Source: Brucella grignonensis (GTDB lineage Bacteria; Pseudomonadota; Alphaproteobacteria; Rhizobiales; Rhizobiaceae). Taken from it: a stretch of 64,000 nucleotides of DNA. The notes beneath the pieces were generated by a model. The model did not search any database and was not told the origin of the DNA. It saw only the letters and a list, made by a program, of their open reading frames with translations. The stretch covers positions 1-64,000 of the forward strand of contig NZ_NNRL01000162.1 of NCBI RefSeq assembly GCF_002252505.1, in the 5' to 3' direction. The number at the start of each line of letters is the position of its first letter. Position 1 is the first letter of the stretch. Made by a program: the position numbers and the translations under genes. Shown in pieces: positions 1 through 10,259 of this stretch.

Positions 1-41
1 TAGAGCGCGTTTCGATCTGATTGGATCAGATCGGCGCTCTA
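1..41. repeat. RIME-like palindromic repeat
   Basis: A palindrome runs from TAGAGCG to CGCTCTA around GATCTGATTGGATCAGATC and is followed by a TTTGTTTTA tail. The same frame (AGAGC arms, then a T-rich tail) recurs at 8829, 27148, 28150 and 33541. It lies 3' of the leftward aldo/keto reductase gene and may also end its transcript. Confidence 0.6.
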
Positions 42-51
42 AATATTTGTT

Positions 52-1032
<981 letters not shown>

Positions 1033-1178
1033 CGATATTCCTTTCGGGACGAGTTCTAAAATCTGGGGAGCACGGAAACCCTGAAAGTGCATGGCGTCCG
1101 GTTAGGCTGAAACTAACTCTCGAACAGGCGTTCGATAATACTGATTTATTTTCACGGGTTATTCTATATTTTAGAACA
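1033..1178. promoter_or_regulatory. Divergent promoter region, reductase/LysR
   Basis: A 146-bp gap separates two divergent genes. LysR-type regulators usually bind such shared regions (T-N11-A boxes) and repress themselves. The part next to the LysR start is AT-rich (TTATTCTATATTTTAGAAC, about 1159-1177) and offers TATATT as a possible -10. No operator was defined with certainty. Confidence 0.45.
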
Positions 1179-2096
1179 ATGAATCGAAATCAGCTTTCCC
1201 AACTGGCAGTTCTGGCCGCGGTTGCAGCCCATGGCAGCTTTCGTGGTGCGGCGAGAGAATTGTCGATTGCGCCATCCGCAGTCAGTCATGCTGTTGCGGC
1301 CCTTGAAGACAGTCTTGGTATTCGGCTTTTGTCGCGCACCACACGCAGCGTGGCGCCGACCGATGCAGGACGACAGTTACTGGAACGGCTCGCGCCTGCG
1401 CTAGAGGAAATTCATCAGGCGCTGGGTGCTGCGATCGAAGCGCGCGAGCGCCCGGCAGGCACTCTGCGGATTACGATGCCGCATATCGCAGCGCAGTTTG
1501 TCTTTGCGCCACGGCTCGGTGAGTTTGCCAAAGCCCACCCCGACATCACACTTGATCTGACAATAGAGAGTGCGCTCACTGATATTGTGGCTGACGGTTT
1601 TGATGCCGGTATGCGGCTTGGCGAAAGCCTTGAGGCCGATATGATCTGCGCCCGCCTGACAAGCGATCTGCGTGCAGCAATCGTGGGTTCTCCCTCTTAT
1701 TTCACCAGATTTCCAGTTCCGGAACATCCGAACGATCTGATGCAGCATCACTGTGTGCGTCAACGCTTCTCCAGCGGTCAGATTTACAACTGGGAATTTG
1801 AAAAAGCAGGCAAAGAGATAGAGGTTGCAATCAGAGGACCGCTTATTCTCAATGATGACAGACTGATTCTTGAAGCCATTCTCAATGGTGTTGGCCTCGC
1901 CTATCTGTTTGAAGATCATGTTCGGGATGCGCTGGAGGACGGGCGTCTGGTCAGAGTACTGGAAGATTGGTGCCAGCCTTTTGCGGGCCTTTATCTTTAT
2001 TACCCAAGCCGCCGCCAGATGCGGCCCGCTCTGCGCGCATTCATCGATTTCTTTCGCGGGTCTTATGAGATGCAGCACCGCTTTCTGGTGGCGTAA
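1179..2096 (+). CDS. LysR-family transcriptional regulator
   Basis: DNA-binding regulator of 305 residues, typical LTTR length. Residues 1-60 are the winged helix-turn-helix (HGSFRGAARELSIAPSAVSHAVAALEDSLGIRLLSRTTRSVAPTDAG, split over residues about 20-65), and the rest is a periplasmic-binding-protein-like effector domain starting near GTLRITMP. The start at 1179 gives the canonical MNRNQLSQLAVLAAV opening; the frame is open further upstream but that part overlaps the divergent reductase. The R-T-T-R-S-V-A-P-T wording is typical of the CrgA/DsdC-like LTTR subgroup linked to oxidoreductases. The likely target is the divergent aldo/keto reductase. The effector is unknown. Confidence 0.9.
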   Translation: MNRNQLSQLAVLAAVAAHGSFRGAARELSIAPSAVSHAVAALEDSLGIRLLSRTTRSVAPTDAGRQLLERLAPALEEIHQALGAAIEARERPAGTLRITMPHIAAQFVFAPRLGEFAKAHPDITLDLTIESALTDIVADGFDAGMRLGESLEADMICARLTSDLRAAIVGSPSYFTRFPVPEHPNDLMQHHCVRQRFSSGQIYNWEFEKAGKEIEVAIRGPLILNDDRLILEAILNGVGLAYLFEDHVRDALEDGRLVRVLEDWCQPFAGLYLYYPSRRQMRPALRAFIDFFRGSYEMQHRFLVA

Positions 2097-2272
2097 GGCA
2101 TTTCGTTCTGCCGAACCTCATTGGAACGTTTCAGTGGTGCGAATTTTTTGTTTCATATTCGGCATCAATCGTGCCATCGATAGCCACAAAATATGATGCC
2201 GAGGTGCATTGCGCGTGCTGGAACTCTGCTTGAAAGCACGAGACCAGGCAAAGTTTGGAAGAAGGGAATAGC

Positions 2273-3259
2273 ATGTTTCGTTGGGGTATTCTTTCCACCG
2301 CCAAGATCGGTGTTACACAGGTCATTCCGGCGCTCAGTGCTTCCGACAATGGTGTGGTTCATGCGATTGCCAGCCGCGATCATGCACGCGCTCGCGCTGT
2401 TGCTGACCGCTTCGGTGCACCGCTCGCCTTCGGTTCCTATGAAGAACTGCTGGCAAGCGATGAAGTGGATGGCGTTTATATCCCGCTGCCGACCTCGCAG
2501 CATATCGAATGGACGCTGAAAGCAGCTGAGGCGGGCAAGCATGTGCTTTGTGAAAAGCCGATTGCATTGAAGGCCGGGGATATCGATCAGCTGATTGCCG
2601 CGCGCGACAAGCATAAGGTTACGGTAGCCGAAGCCTTCATGGTCTATTACCATCCACAATGGATCAAGCTGCGTTTTCTTCTGCAAGAAGGTGCGATTGG
2701 CACTCTGCGTCATGTGCAGGGCGCATTCAGCTATTTCAACAATGATCCGGGCAATATGCGCAATCAGCCGGAACTCGGCGGCGGTGCGCTGCCGGATATC
2801 GGCGTGTATCCGACCGTCGTGACGCGCATGGTGACCGAAAAAGAACCGTTATCGGTTCAGGCCTCGGTTGAGTTCGATCCGAAGTTCGGCACCGATCGCT
2901 ATGCCAATGTGTCGGCGCGATTCGATGGTTTCGACCTGACTTTCTATGTCGCAACCCAGCTTGGCGCCCGCCAGACCATGGTTTTCCACGGCGACAAGGG
3001 CTTTATCGAAGTTCATGCACCATTTAATACCGGCAAATATGGTCATGGCCGCATTACGCTCTATAATGGTGGGCATACGGAAGCGACCGAATGGTCGTTC
3101 TCCGATACAAACCACTACCAGCTTCAGGCCGAAAATTTCGTGCGTGCCACGAAAGGTGAAGGTGTGATGCTGTTTTCTCTGGAAAACTCGAAGGCAAATC
3201 AGAAATTCATCGATGCTATATATCGTGCTGGTAAAAGCGACGGTTTCGTGAATGTCTGA
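2273..3259 (+). CDS. Gfo/Idh/MocA-family oxidoreductase
   Basis: NAD(P)-dependent oxidoreductase of 328 residues, usually acting on sugars, inositols or dihydrodiols. The N-terminal Rossmann domain starts [12 protein letters not shown], followed by the family hallmark [10 protein letters not shown] near residue 94, which carries the cofactor-binding EKP. The C-terminal alpha/beta domain has [12 protein letters not shown], where the Asp and Tyr side of the active site lies. I chose the ATG at 2273 because AAGGGA sits 5 bp upstream. The gene stands alone between LysR and dnaK, with no pathway partners. Substrate unknown; two distant paralogues occur at 33659 and 34792. Confidence 0.87.
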   Translation: MFRWGILSTAKIGVTQVIPALSASDNGVVHAIASRDHARARAVADRFGAPLAFGSYEELLASDEVDGVYIPLPTSQHIEWTLKAAEAGKHVLCEKPIALKAGDIDQLIAARDKHKVTVAEAFMVYYHPQWIKLRFLLQEGAIGTLRHVQGAFSYFNNDPGNMRNQPELGGGALPDIGVYPTVVTRMVTEKEPLSVQASVEFDPKFGTDRYANVSARFDGFDLTFYVATQLGARQTMVFHGDKGFIEVHAPFNTGKYGHGRITLYNGGHTEATEWSFSDTNHYQLQAENFVRATKGEGVMLFSLENSKANQKFIDAIYRAGKSDGFVNV

Positions 3260-3316
3260 TTTGTGTGACTGGAACAACTGTCAGGAAGAAATCTTTCTGA
3301 GTCACATAGCTTGTGA

Positions 3317-3348
3317 CTTGCAGTAAAAAACTGCCTTTCTTATATACG
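3317..3348 (+). promoter_or_regulatory. RpoH (sigma-32) heat-shock promoter of dnaK
   Basis: CTTG at 3317-3320 and CTTATATACG at 3339-3348 are separated by 18 bp. This matches the alphaproteobacterial RpoH consensus (CTTG, 17-18 bp, CYTATNTNNG). The predicted start point near 3355 leaves a leader of about 140 nt before dnaK. No CIRCE element was seen. Confidence 0.75.
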
Positions 3349-3445
3349 CCACGCACGAGGCTTTGATGACAGGCCCGGTTGGTCAATGGTGATCATCCGT
3401 ACCGCAACCTTGAAGCAAGCATTGTGAAACCGATAGGAGCCGCCT

Positions 3446-3481
3446 ATGGAACGCTCGGTAGAGGTTCAGGCGGTTTGCTGA
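3446..3481 (+). CDS. Possible 11-residue leader ORF before dnaK
   Basis: ATG at 3446 has AGGAG about 7 bp upstream and encodes MERSVEVQAVC. Its TGA (3479-3481) directly abuts an ATG at 3482 that is in frame with dnaK. The GCCGCC and GGCGG stretches at its two ends could pair into a hairpin. This geometry would permit translational coupling, but no amino-acid bias suggests attenuation. It may be chance. Confidence 0.3.
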   Translation: MERSVEVQAVC

Positions 3482-3493
3482 ATGGAGAGAAAT

Positions 3494-5404
3494 ATGGCTA
3501 AAGTTATTGGTATCGATCTGGGAACGACCAACTCCTGCGTTGCCGTCATGGACGGAAAAAACGCGAAGGTCATCGAAAATGCTGAAGGTGCTCGCACGAC
3601 GCCTTCGATCATCGCTTTCAGTGATAGTGACGAACGCCTCGCTGGCCAGCCTGCGAAGCGTCAGGCTGTCACCAACCCTGAAGGCACCCTGTTTGCCGTA
3701 AAGCGCCTTATTGGCCGCCGCTTTGATGACCCAATGGTCACCAAGGACAAGGATCTTGTGCCTTACAAGATCGTCAAGGGTGACAATGGCGATGCATGGG
3801 TTGAAACCCACGGCAAGAAATATTCCCCATCGCAGGTTTCCGCGATGATCCTTCAGAAGATGAAGGAAACCGCTGAATCCTATCTGGGTGAAACTGTTAC
3901 CCAGGCCGTTATTACGGTTCCGGCATACTTCAACGATGCTCAGCGTCAGGCAACCAAGGATGCCGGCAAGATCGCTGGTCTTGAAGTTCTGCGTATCATC
4001 AACGAACCAACGGCTGCAGCTCTTGCTTATGGTCTCGACAAGAGCGAAGGCAAGACCATCGCTGTTTACGATCTTGGCGGCGGCACGTTCGACGTTTCGG
4101 TTCTCGAAATCGGTGACGGCGTGTTTGAAGTGAAGTCCACCAACGGTGACACGTTCCTGGGCGGTGAAGACTTTGACATGCGTCTGGTCGAATATCTGGT
4201 TGCCGAGTTCAAGAAAGAACAGGGCATCGATCTTAAGAAAGACAAGCTTGCTCTGCAGCGCCTCAAGGAAGCTGCCGAAAAGGCCAAGATCGAGCTTTCG
4301 TCCGCTCAGCAGACCGAAATCAACCTGCCGTTCATCACGGCTGACCAGACCGGTCCTAAGCACCTTGCAATCAAGCTTTCGCGTTCGAAGTTTGAAAGCC
4401 TTGTTGACGACCTCGTTCAGCGCACGGTCGAGCCATGCAAGGCAGCTCTTCGCGATGCAGGCCTGAAGGCTGGTGATATCGATGAAGTGGTTCTGGTTGG
4501 CGGTATGACCCGTATGCCGAAGATCCAGGAAGTCGTTAAGGCTTTCTTCGGCAAGGAACCACACAAGGGCGTGAACCCGGACGAAGTTGTTGCCATGGGC
4601 GCGGCAATTCAGGGCGGCGTTCTGCAGGGCGACGTCAAGGACGTTCTGCTGCTCGACGTGACCCCGCTTTCGCTCGGCATTGAAACGCTCGGTGGCGTAT
4701 TCACCCGCCTGATCGAACGCAACACGACGATTCCGACCAAGAAGTCGCAGACCTTCTCGACCGCTGAAGACAACCAGTCGGCCGTGACGATCCGCGTCTT
4801 CCAGGGCGAGCGTGAAATGGCTGCCGACAACAAGATCCTCGGCCAGTTCGACCTCGTTGGCATTCCGCCGGCACCGCGTGGCGTTCCACAGATCGAAGTC
4901 ACTTTCGACATCGACGCCAACGGCATTGTGAACGTGTCTGCAAAGGACAAGGGCACAGGCAAGGAACACCAGATCCGCATTCAGGCATCGGGTGGTCTTT
5001 CGGACGCTGACATCGAAAAGATGGTCAAGGATGCTGAAGCAAATGCTGAAGCTGACAAGAAGCGTCGCGATGCGGTTGAAGCCAAGAACCAGGGTGAAAG
5101 CCTGCTTCATTCGTCTGAAAAGTCGTTGAAGGAATATGGTGACAAGGTTTCGGCTGAAGACAAGCAGGCAATCGAAGGCGCAATCGCAGCGCTGAAGACC
5201 TCGCTTGAAGGCGATGATGCTGAAGATATCAAGGCGAAGACGCAAGTACTTGCCGAAGCTTCGATGAAGCTTGGTCAGGCCATGTATGAAGCAGCACAGG
5301 CTGCTGAAGAAGGTGGCGCTGAAGGTGGTGAGCACGCTTCTTCTAACGACGATGTCGTTGACGCCGATTACGAAGAAATCGACGACGACAAGAAAAAGTC
5401 GTAA
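3494..5404 (+). CDS. dnaK: Chaperone DnaK (Hsp70)
   Basis: ATP-dependent Hsp70 chaperone of 636 residues that folds and refolds cytosolic proteins with DnaJ and GrpE. The ATPase domain has phosphate 1 (GIDLGTTNS near residue 5), phosphate 2 ([10 protein letters not shown] near residue 195) and the adenosine motif ([11 protein letters not shown]). The interdomain linker is [12 protein letters not shown] near 385, followed by the substrate-binding domain, a lid and the acidic tail [10 protein letters not shown]. The start at 3494 gives the conserved [10 protein letters not shown]; an in-frame ATG at 3482 would add four residues. It lies under an RpoH promoter and is followed by a terminator and then dnaJ, the usual alphaproteobacterial order. 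grpE is not adjacent. Confidence 0.99.
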   Translation: MAKVIGIDLGTTNSCVAVMDGKNAKVIENAEGARTTPSIIAFSDSDERLAGQPAKRQAVTNPEGTLFAVKRLIGRRFDDPMVTKDKDLVPYKIVKGDNGDAWVETHGKKYSPSQVSAMILQKMKETAESYLGETVTQAVITVPAYFNDAQRQATKDAGKIAGLEVLRIINEPTAAALAYGLDKSEGKTIAVYDLGGGTFDVSVLEIGDGVFEVKSTNGDTFLGGEDFDMRLVEYLVAEFKKEQGIDLKKDKLALQRLKEAAEKAKIELSSAQQTEINLPFITADQTGPKHLAIKLSRSKFESLVDDLVQRTVEPCKAALRDAGLKAGDIDEVVLVGGMTRMPKIQEVVKAFFGKEPHKGVNPDEVVAMGAAIQGGVLQGDVKDVLLLDVTPLSLGIETLGGVFTRLIERNTTIPTKKSQTFSTAEDNQSAVTIRVFQGEREMAADNKILGQFDLVGIPPAPRGVPQIEVTFDIDANGIVNVSAKDKGTGKEHQIRIQASGGLSDADIEKMVKDAEANAEADKKRRDAVEAKNQGESLLHSSEKSLKEYGDKVSAEDKQAIEGAIAALKTSLEGDDAEDIKAKTQVLAEASMKLGQAMYEAAQAAEEGGAEGGEHASSNDDVVDADYEEIDDDKKKS

Positions 5405-5422
5405 GCCTTGTCCGTAAAGCTT

Positions 5423-5448
5423 AAGCCCGGGTCATTCCCGGGCTTTTG
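5423..5448 (+). terminator. Rho-independent terminator after dnaK
   Basis: AAGCCCGGG, loop TCATT, CCCGGGCTTTT. A perfect GC-rich stem followed by T's, 20 bp after the dnaK stop. It probably lowers the dnaJ to dnaK transcript ratio. Confidence 0.85.
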
Positions 5449-5592
5449 CGGCCTTTCGGGACGGTTGCACCGGACGGACAAAAATAAAAACAGTCCAGCA
5501 GACAGGTCATTTAGAGGCCGCTTTGCGAAAAATGGGACCGTGGAGACGCTATCCGGAAAATGGATGCGATCCAGCCGTCGGGATAACGAACT

Positions 5593-6732
5593 ATGAAGAT
5601 CGATTATTACGAAGCTCTGGGTGTGGAGCGAACTGCAGACGATAAGGTGCTCAAAACCGCCTTTCGCAAGCTCGCCATGGAGTACCATCCGGATCGCAAT
5701 CCGAATAATCCGGATGCTGAACGCAAGTTCAAGGAAATCGGCGAAGCCTATGAAACGCTGAAAGACCCGCAAAAGCGCGCAGCCTACGACCGTTTCGGTC
5801 ATGCAGCCTTTGAAAATGGCGGCATGGGCAATGGTTTTGGCGGTGGCGGCGGTTTCGGTGGAGCCGGTGGTTTTGCCGATATTTTCGAAGATATTTTTGG
5901 CGAGATGATGGGTGGCGGTCGCCGTCGCTCCAATGGCGGACGCGAACGCGGTGCCGATCTGCGCTACAATATGGAAGTCACCCTTGAGGAAGCCTATTCC
6001 GGCAAGGCTGCACAGATCCGTGTGCCGACATCCATTACCTGTGATGAATGCTCGGGTTCGGGCGCTAAGGCCGGTTCGCAGCCGACCACTTGTACCATGT
6101 GTTCGGGTTCGGGTCGTGTACGTGCTGCGCAGGGCTTCTTCTCTGTAGAGCGCACCTGCCCAACCTGTAACGGTCGCGGTCAGATCATTAAGGACCCTTG
6201 CGGCAAGTGTCACGGTCAGGGCCGTGTGACGCAGGAGCGTTCGCTTTCGGTCAACATTCCGGCCGGTATTGAAGATGGCACCCGTATTCGTCTCGCAGGC
6301 GAAGGTGAAGCCGGAACGCGCGGCGGCCCATCGGGCGATCTCTATATCTTCCTGTCGGTCAAGCCACACGAGTTCTTCCAGCGCGACGGTGCCGATCTTT
6401 ACTGCAAAGTGCCGATCTCGATGACCACGGCGGCACTGGGCGGAGATTTTGAGGTCTCCACGCTCGACAGCACCCAGACGCGTGTGAAGGTGCCAGAAGG
6501 CACCCAGAATGCCAAACAGTTCCGACTCAAGGGCAAGGGCATGCCGGTTCTGCGCCAGCAGGCAGTGGGCGATCTCTATATCCAGATTGATATTGAGACA
6601 CCGCAGAACCTGTCCAAACGGCAACGCGAGTTGCTGACGGAATTTGAACAGCTCTCATCCAAGGAGAATAGCCCGAAATCGGCAGGCTTCTTCTCCCGGA
6701 TGAAGGAGTTTTTCGAAGGTATAGGTGAGTGA
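5593..6732 (+). CDS. dnaJ: Chaperone DnaJ (Hsp40)
   Basis: Co-chaperone of 379 residues that delivers substrates to DnaK and stimulates its ATPase. The J domain (1-70) contains the HPD tripeptide in [12 protein letters not shown] Gly/Phe-rich linker (about 77-105, [11 protein letters not shown]) follows. The zinc-finger domain has four CxxCxGxG repeats ([32 protein letters not shown]). The C-terminal beta-sandwich substrate domains complete a class A DnaJ. It is co-directional with dnaK, 188 bp downstream and beyond a terminator, and ends in its own terminator. Confidence 0.98.
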   Translation: MKIDYYEALGVERTADDKVLKTAFRKLAMEYHPDRNPNNPDAERKFKEIGEAYETLKDPQKRAAYDRFGHAAFENGGMGNGFGGGGGFGGAGGFADIFEDIFGEMMGGGRRRSNGGRERGADLRYNMEVTLEEAYSGKAAQIRVPTSITCDECSGSGAKAGSQPTTCTMCSGSGRVRAAQGFFSVERTCPTCNGRGQIIKDPCGKCHGQGRVTQERSLSVNIPAGIEDGTRIRLAGEGEAGTRGGPSGDLYIFLSVKPHEFFQRDGADLYCKVPISMTTAALGGDFEVSTLDSTQTRVKVPEGTQNAKQFRLKGKGMPVLRQQAVGDLYIQIDIETPQNLSKRQRELLTEFEQLSSKENSPKSAGFFSRMKEFFEGIGE

Positions 6733-6733
6733 A

Positions 6734-6763
6734 AAAAGGGAGCCGTTTGGCTCCCTTTTTTTA
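6734..6763 (+). terminator. Rho-independent terminator after dnaJ
   Basis: AAAAAAGGGAGCC, loop GTTT, GGCTCCCTTTTTTT, starting right after the dnaJ stop. It is A-rich on one side and T-rich on the other, so it could act in both directions. Confidence 0.9.
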
Positions 6764-6844
6764 ATGCATTCCTTAATGTCGCCTTGCCTAAATACTCCAA
6801 TGCGGCATAAACTTGCCTGATAACGACAATGGGAGCAATGAAGA

Positions 6845-7444
6845 ATGGCAGGGCAGCTCGGCAGGAAACTGGCCGCTAAGTTCGATGAAGAAATCCGTTT
6901 TTTCAAAGGTTGGATAGACGGACCAAAGGCGGTCGGTGCAATATTGCCGACGAGTTCGATTACGGCGCGACGCATGGCGAGCGTCATCGATACAAAATCA
7001 GGCCTGCCTGTTTTAGAGCTTGGACCGGGCACAGGTGTGATCACCAAAGCCATTCTTGCCCAAGGTGTGAAGCCAGCCGATCTCTACTCGGTTGAATATT
7101 CACCGGATTTCGTGGAACATCTCGACCGGACCTTCCCAGATGTGAACATCATTCAGGGCGATGTGTTCGATCTTGATAGCGCTTTGGGGGACATGAAAGA
7201 TCAGAAATTCGACAGTATCGTTTCTGCTGTACCTATGCTGAATTTCCCGATGGAAAGCCGTATTCAGCTGATGGAAGATCTTTTGTCGCGTATTCCGCGC
7301 GGCCGTCCGCTCATACAGATCACCTATGGTCCGCGTCCACCGGTTCCGGCAGGCAAGGGCAATTATAGTGTGCAGCATTATGATTTTGTCGTGCGCAATG
7401 TACCGCCTGCACAGCTCTGGGTCTATCGCCGCCCGCTTGCCTGA
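6845..7444 (+). CDS. pmtA: Phosphatidylethanolamine N-methyltransferase PmtA
   Basis: S-adenosylmethionine-dependent methyltransferase of 199 residues that converts phosphatidylethanolamine stepwise to phosphatidylcholine at the inner face of the cytoplasmic membrane. The family-typical FFKGWIDGPKAVGAILPTS lies at about 19-37, SAM motif I (VLELGPGTGVITKAI) near 56, and later motifs IIQGDVFDL and SAVPMLNFP follow. Size and wording match the Sinorhizobium-type (soluble, Rossmann) PmtA found in Brucella and rhizobia, where phosphatidylcholine is a main envelope lipid. It sits 15 bp before the FMN reductase gene, probably in one transcript. Confidence 0.92.
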   Translation: MAGQLGRKLAAKFDEEIRFFKGWIDGPKAVGAILPTSSITARRMASVIDTKSGLPVLELGPGTGVITKAILAQGVKPADLYSVEYSPDFVEHLDRTFPDVNIIQGDVFDLDSALGDMKDQKFDSIVSAVPMLNFPMESRIQLMEDLLSRIPRGRPLIQITYGPRPPVPAGKGNYSVQHYDFVVRNVPPAQLWVYRRPLA

Positions 7445-7458
7445 TAACTGGAGTAATA

Positions 7459-8028
7459 ATGACTGCACGAATTCTCGTTTTTGCGGGCTCTATCCGCACG
7501 GGTGCATTTTCGGACCAGATGGCCGATGCAGCCGAAAAAGAACTCATGCGACAGGGTGCGAAGGTTACGCGCATAACGCTGGCCGATTATCAGCTTCCAA
7601 TCATGAATGAAGATCTGGAAGCCGAAGAGGGTATTCCTGAAAATGCCATGAAGCTTGGTCGTCTCTTTGCCGAGCATGACGGGCTGATGATCTGTTCGCC
7701 GGAATATAATGCGTCGATCCCGCCGCTGCTTAAAAATACAGTCGATTGGGTCAGTCGTATTTCCAGGGATGGTGACAAGCCGTTTAGGCCTTATGCGGGT
7801 TTGAAGGTTGGACTGTGCTCGACTTCCAACGGTGCCTTTGCCGGTATGCGCGGGCTTTATCACCTGCGCGCTGTTTTGATGAATGTCGGTACGCAGATTG
7901 TGACAGAGCAATGCTCTGTGGGCGGTGCTGCCGATGCGTTTGATGACGACGGCACGCTCAAAAACGAACGGCAGGCGAAAATGCTCACCGCTGTTTGCAA
8001 AAGCCTGATTGCGCATTCGGCCAAATAA
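7459..8028 (+). CDS. NADPH-dependent FMN reductase family protein
   Basis: Flavodoxin-like oxidoreductase of 189 residues. The N-terminal phosphate-binding loop [12 protein letters not shown] (residues 8-19) fits the GSxRxxSxN pattern of the FMN-reductase/chromate-reductase (ChrR/YieF) family, and [18 protein letters not shown] near 77-94 is the second hallmark (PEYN..P..LKN.IDW). Such enzymes reduce quinones, chromate or flavins with NAD(P)H in the cytosol. It follows pmtA closely and is followed by a strong hairpin. The physiological substrate is not evident. Confidence 0.88.
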   Translation: MTARILVFAGSIRTGAFSDQMADAAEKELMRQGAKVTRITLADYQLPIMNEDLEAEEGIPENAMKLGRLFAEHDGLMICSPEYNASIPPLLKNTVDWVSRISRDGDKPFRPYAGLKVGLCSTSNGAFAGMRGLYHLRAVLMNVGTQIVTEQCSVGGAADAFDDDGTLKNERQAKMLTAVCKSLIAHSAK

Positions 8029-8061
8029 GCAAGCCGATAATCAATTCTATCTGCATATTTC

Positions 8062-8090
8062 AGGGCGCGGTATCTTTCGTACCGCGCCCT
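8062..8090. terminator. Hairpin between FMN reductase and pyrF
   Basis: AGGGCGCGGTA, loop TCTTTCG, TACCGCGCCCT: a perfect 11-bp stem. It has no long T-run, so it may be a terminator of the upstream unit or a processing or stability hairpin in the pyrF leader. Confidence 0.55.
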
Positions 8091-8128
8091 GTTGTGCGAA
8101 TAAAACAAAAATTACAGCGGAGATTTCC

Positions 8129-8830
8129 ATGACGACGAAAGATTTGCGCGATCAGCTGATCGTGGGCCTCGACGTGCCAACCGTTGCTGAAGCGGAAAAA
8201 GTGGTCGAAGAACTGGGCGATGCTGTGACGTTCTACAAGATCGGCTATCAGCTGGTGTTCGCAGGCGGTCTTGATTTCGCAAAAAGCTTGATTGCCGCGA
8301 AGAAAAAAATCTTCCTCGACATGAAGCTCCTCGACATCGACAACACCATCGCCAAGGGCGTGGAAAATGTCGCGAAGATGGGCGTTTCCATGCTCACCCT
8401 CCACGCTTATCCAAAAGCCATGCGCTCGGCTGTGGAAGCAGCCAAAGGGTCTGATCTTTGCCTGCTGGGTGTGACGGTTCTCACCTCGATGGATGATGCC
8501 GATCTCAAAGAAGCAGGCTATTCCGATACGCCGGAAGCACTGGTGCTCAAGCGTGCGCAACAGGCGCGCGACGCTGGTATGGGTGGGATTGTGGCTTCCG
8601 CTGCTGAAGCTTTTGCAATTCGTCAGGCAATCGGTCCCGATATGGCAGTTGTAACGCCCGGTATTCGCCCGGCGGGAGCCGAGAAGGGTGATCAGAAGCG
8701 CGTGATGACGCCAGCCGATGCGCTGAAAGCCGGTGCAAGCCATCTCGTTGTTGCGCGACCAATTGTCGGCGCAGCGGATCGCAAGGCTTCAGCCCTTGCC
8801 ATTCTCGAAGAAATGCGCTCGGTTGCCTAG
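8129..8830 (+). CDS. pyrF: Orotidine 5'-phosphate decarboxylase
   Basis: Decarboxylates OMP to UMP, the last step of de novo pyrimidine synthesis; cytosolic TIM barrel of 233 residues. The catalytic Asp-Lys-Asp-Lys network is visible: D-x-K-x-x-D in [15 protein letters not shown] near residues 58-72, with an earlier Lys in FYKIGYQL. The phosphate-binding [10 protein letters not shown] near 177 and the final [12 protein letters not shown] are typical of group I enzymes. I chose ATG 8129 because it follows GCGGAG and gives the normal N-terminus; the longer frame from 8009 covers the hairpin. Confidence 0.96.
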   Translation: MTTKDLRDQLIVGLDVPTVAEAEKVVEELGDAVTFYKIGYQLVFAGGLDFAKSLIAAKKKIFLDMKLLDIDNTIAKGVENVAKMGVSMLTLHAYPKAMRSAVEAAKGSDLCLLGVTVLTSMDDADLKEAGYSDTPEALVLKRAQQARDAGMGGIVASAAEAFAIRQAIGPDMAVVTPGIRPAGAEKGDQKRVMTPADALKAGASHLVVARPIVGAADRKASALAILEEMRSVA

Positions 8831-8934
8831 AGCATAATTCCTTAAACTTGGATCAGTTTAAGGTAAAATTATGCTCTGATTTTAAAGGGTTAGAGCGACC
8901 TTTGGGCGTCCAATAGGACGCCCGGCGCTCTAAT
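8829..8934. repeat. Double RIME-like hairpin
   Basis: Two consecutive palindromes: AGAGCATAATT(CC) to AATTATGCTCT (8830-8879), then TTAGAGCG with GGGCGTCC/AGGACGCCC to GCGCTCTAA (about 8890-8934). The first starts at the pyrF stop. The mosaic pattern with AGAGC ends matches the other intergenic repeats of this window. Confidence 0.6.
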
Positions 8935-8954
8935 CGATTTCTGAGGAGGACCTA

Positions 8955-9242
8955 ATGACCAAAGCTTATTGGATCGCCCGTGTGGATGCCCGTGATACGG
9001 AGCGTTACAAGGATTATGTTTCGACCGCCAAGCCTGCTTTCGAGCGCTATGGGGCGAAGTTCATCGCACGCGGTGGCAAAGCCGAAGCCGTCGAAGGACC
9101 GGGCCGCGCGCGCAACGTCATCATCGAATTTGAAACCATGCAGCACGCGCTTGATTGTTACAATTCGCCGGAATATCAGGCGGCAAAAGCCATCCGCCAG
9201 ACTGTAGCGGACGGCGAAATCGTTATCGTTGAAGGCGTGTAA
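8955..9242 (+). CDS. DUF1330 family protein
   Basis: Small cytosolic protein of 95 residues with the ferredoxin-like (dimeric alpha/beta barrel) DUF1330 fold. The family wording is clear: KAYWIARVDARDTERYKDY at the start, FIARGGKAEAVEGP in the middle, and VIIEFETMQHALDCYNSPEYQ. It is preceded by GGAGGA 6 bp upstream of the ATG. The family has no settled biochemical role. It lies between pyrF and a convergent lactonase gene. Confidence 0.85.
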   Translation: MTKAYWIARVDARDTERYKDYVSTAKPAFERYGAKFIARGGKAEAVEGPGRARNVIIEFETMQHALDCYNSPEYQAAKAIRQTVADGEIVIVEGV

Positions 9243-9245
9243 TTT

Positions 9246-10118
9246 TCAAAGCCTGACTGGCGGGTCGTGACGGCCTGCGACAGACAGATCAAGCAATATG
9301 ACCTTGCCCGCGTGCGGATCCGCATTGCGGGCATTTTCATTCATGCCTTCATGTGCACTGGTGACAATCAGGACCGAGGCGTCTGCACCAATGAAGGCCG
9401 GGCAGGTTGGCTGGGTAACGGGCAGTTTGATCGAGCGTAAGAGACGCCCTTGCGGCGAATAAGCGTTCAGCGCGCTTCCGCCCCAGCAGGCATTCCACAA
9501 GGTGCCTTCCGCATCAACCACCGAGCCATCAACGCCACCATCTTCGACACGATGGTGAAAGACGCTTTTCTCCGATGTCGGCAGGCCGGTTTCGGGATCC
9601 GTATCGACGCGCCAGATGATGTTACGGTCGGTATCTGCAAAATAAGCGATCTTGCCATCTGGCGAAAAACAGATCGAATTGGTGATCGTGATGCCAGAGA
9701 AAAGCTTTTTGACTTGCCCCTCGCGATACCACCAGATCGAACCTGCATCCGGTTCCGCTTTTTTGCCCATCGTGCCGATCCAGAAGGAACCGGATGGGTG
9801 CACACGGGCATCATTGGAGCGCGTGGCGTCGTTATCGGCTTCGAGCGGATGGTGCAGCGTCAGACGTCCATTGGCGCGCTCGCGCACAAAAAGCCCGTGC
9901 TCGCTGACGATCAACTGCCGCTCACGATCGATAACCGCAAGTGCGCTGGCTTTCATACCGAGATCATGCGTGCGGATTTCACCGCTATCGTCTTTCTCGA
10001 TCAGTCTGTGACCGAGAATATCGAACCACCAGCACTGACCGGTCAGCGGATCATAGCCCGGACCTTCCCCCAGTTCCGCGATATATTCAGCAAATATGGT
10101 TGTCTTGACTACGCTCAC
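9246..10118 (-). CDS. SMP-30/gluconolactonase family protein
   Basis: Calcium-dependent six-bladed beta-propeller lactonase-type hydrolase of 290 residues, the usual length. Family signatures include LGEGPGYDPLTGQCWWFDI at 13-31 (the metal-binding Glu lies in EGP), VHPSGSFWIGTMGKK near 107, and NSICFSPDGKIAYFADTDRNIIW, which supplies the Asn and Asp metal ligands. Members open sugar lactones such as glucono- or arabinono-lactone. It points away from gshB, sharing the 141-bp gap 10119-10259. No sugar-catabolic neighbours identify the substrate. Confidence 0.88.
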   Translation of the reverse strand: MSVVKTTIFAEYIAELGEGPGYDPLTGQCWWFDILGHRLIEKDDSGEIRTHDLGMKASALAVIDRERQLIVSEHGLFVRERANGRLTLHHPLEADNDATRSNDARVHPSGSFWIGTMGKKAEPDAGSIWWYREGQVKKLFSGITITNSICFSPDGKIAYFADTDRNIIWRVDTDPETGLPTSEKSVFHHRVEDGGVDGSVVDAEGTLWNACWGGSALNAYSPQGRLLRSIKLPVTQPTCPAFIGADASVLIVTSAHEGMNENARNADPHAGKVILLDLSVAGRHDPPVRL

Positions 10119-10259
10119 CTGTTCCTCCCGGGCTTTGCCGTTTCAACATAATGAAGGGCAGGGCAGCGATCCAGCTACAAATATTTGTGTAAGCAGAAAG
10201 GGCTATGTTGCCTGCCCATTCCGTTTTAAGTTCCGGCAACTGAGAATCGCGAGGAAATC

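Noticed and set aside
3383-5335. A 650-codon open frame antisense to dnaK
   Set aside because: Long antisense frames opposite dnaK are a known codon-bias artefact; the forward strand encodes complete DnaK with all motifs.
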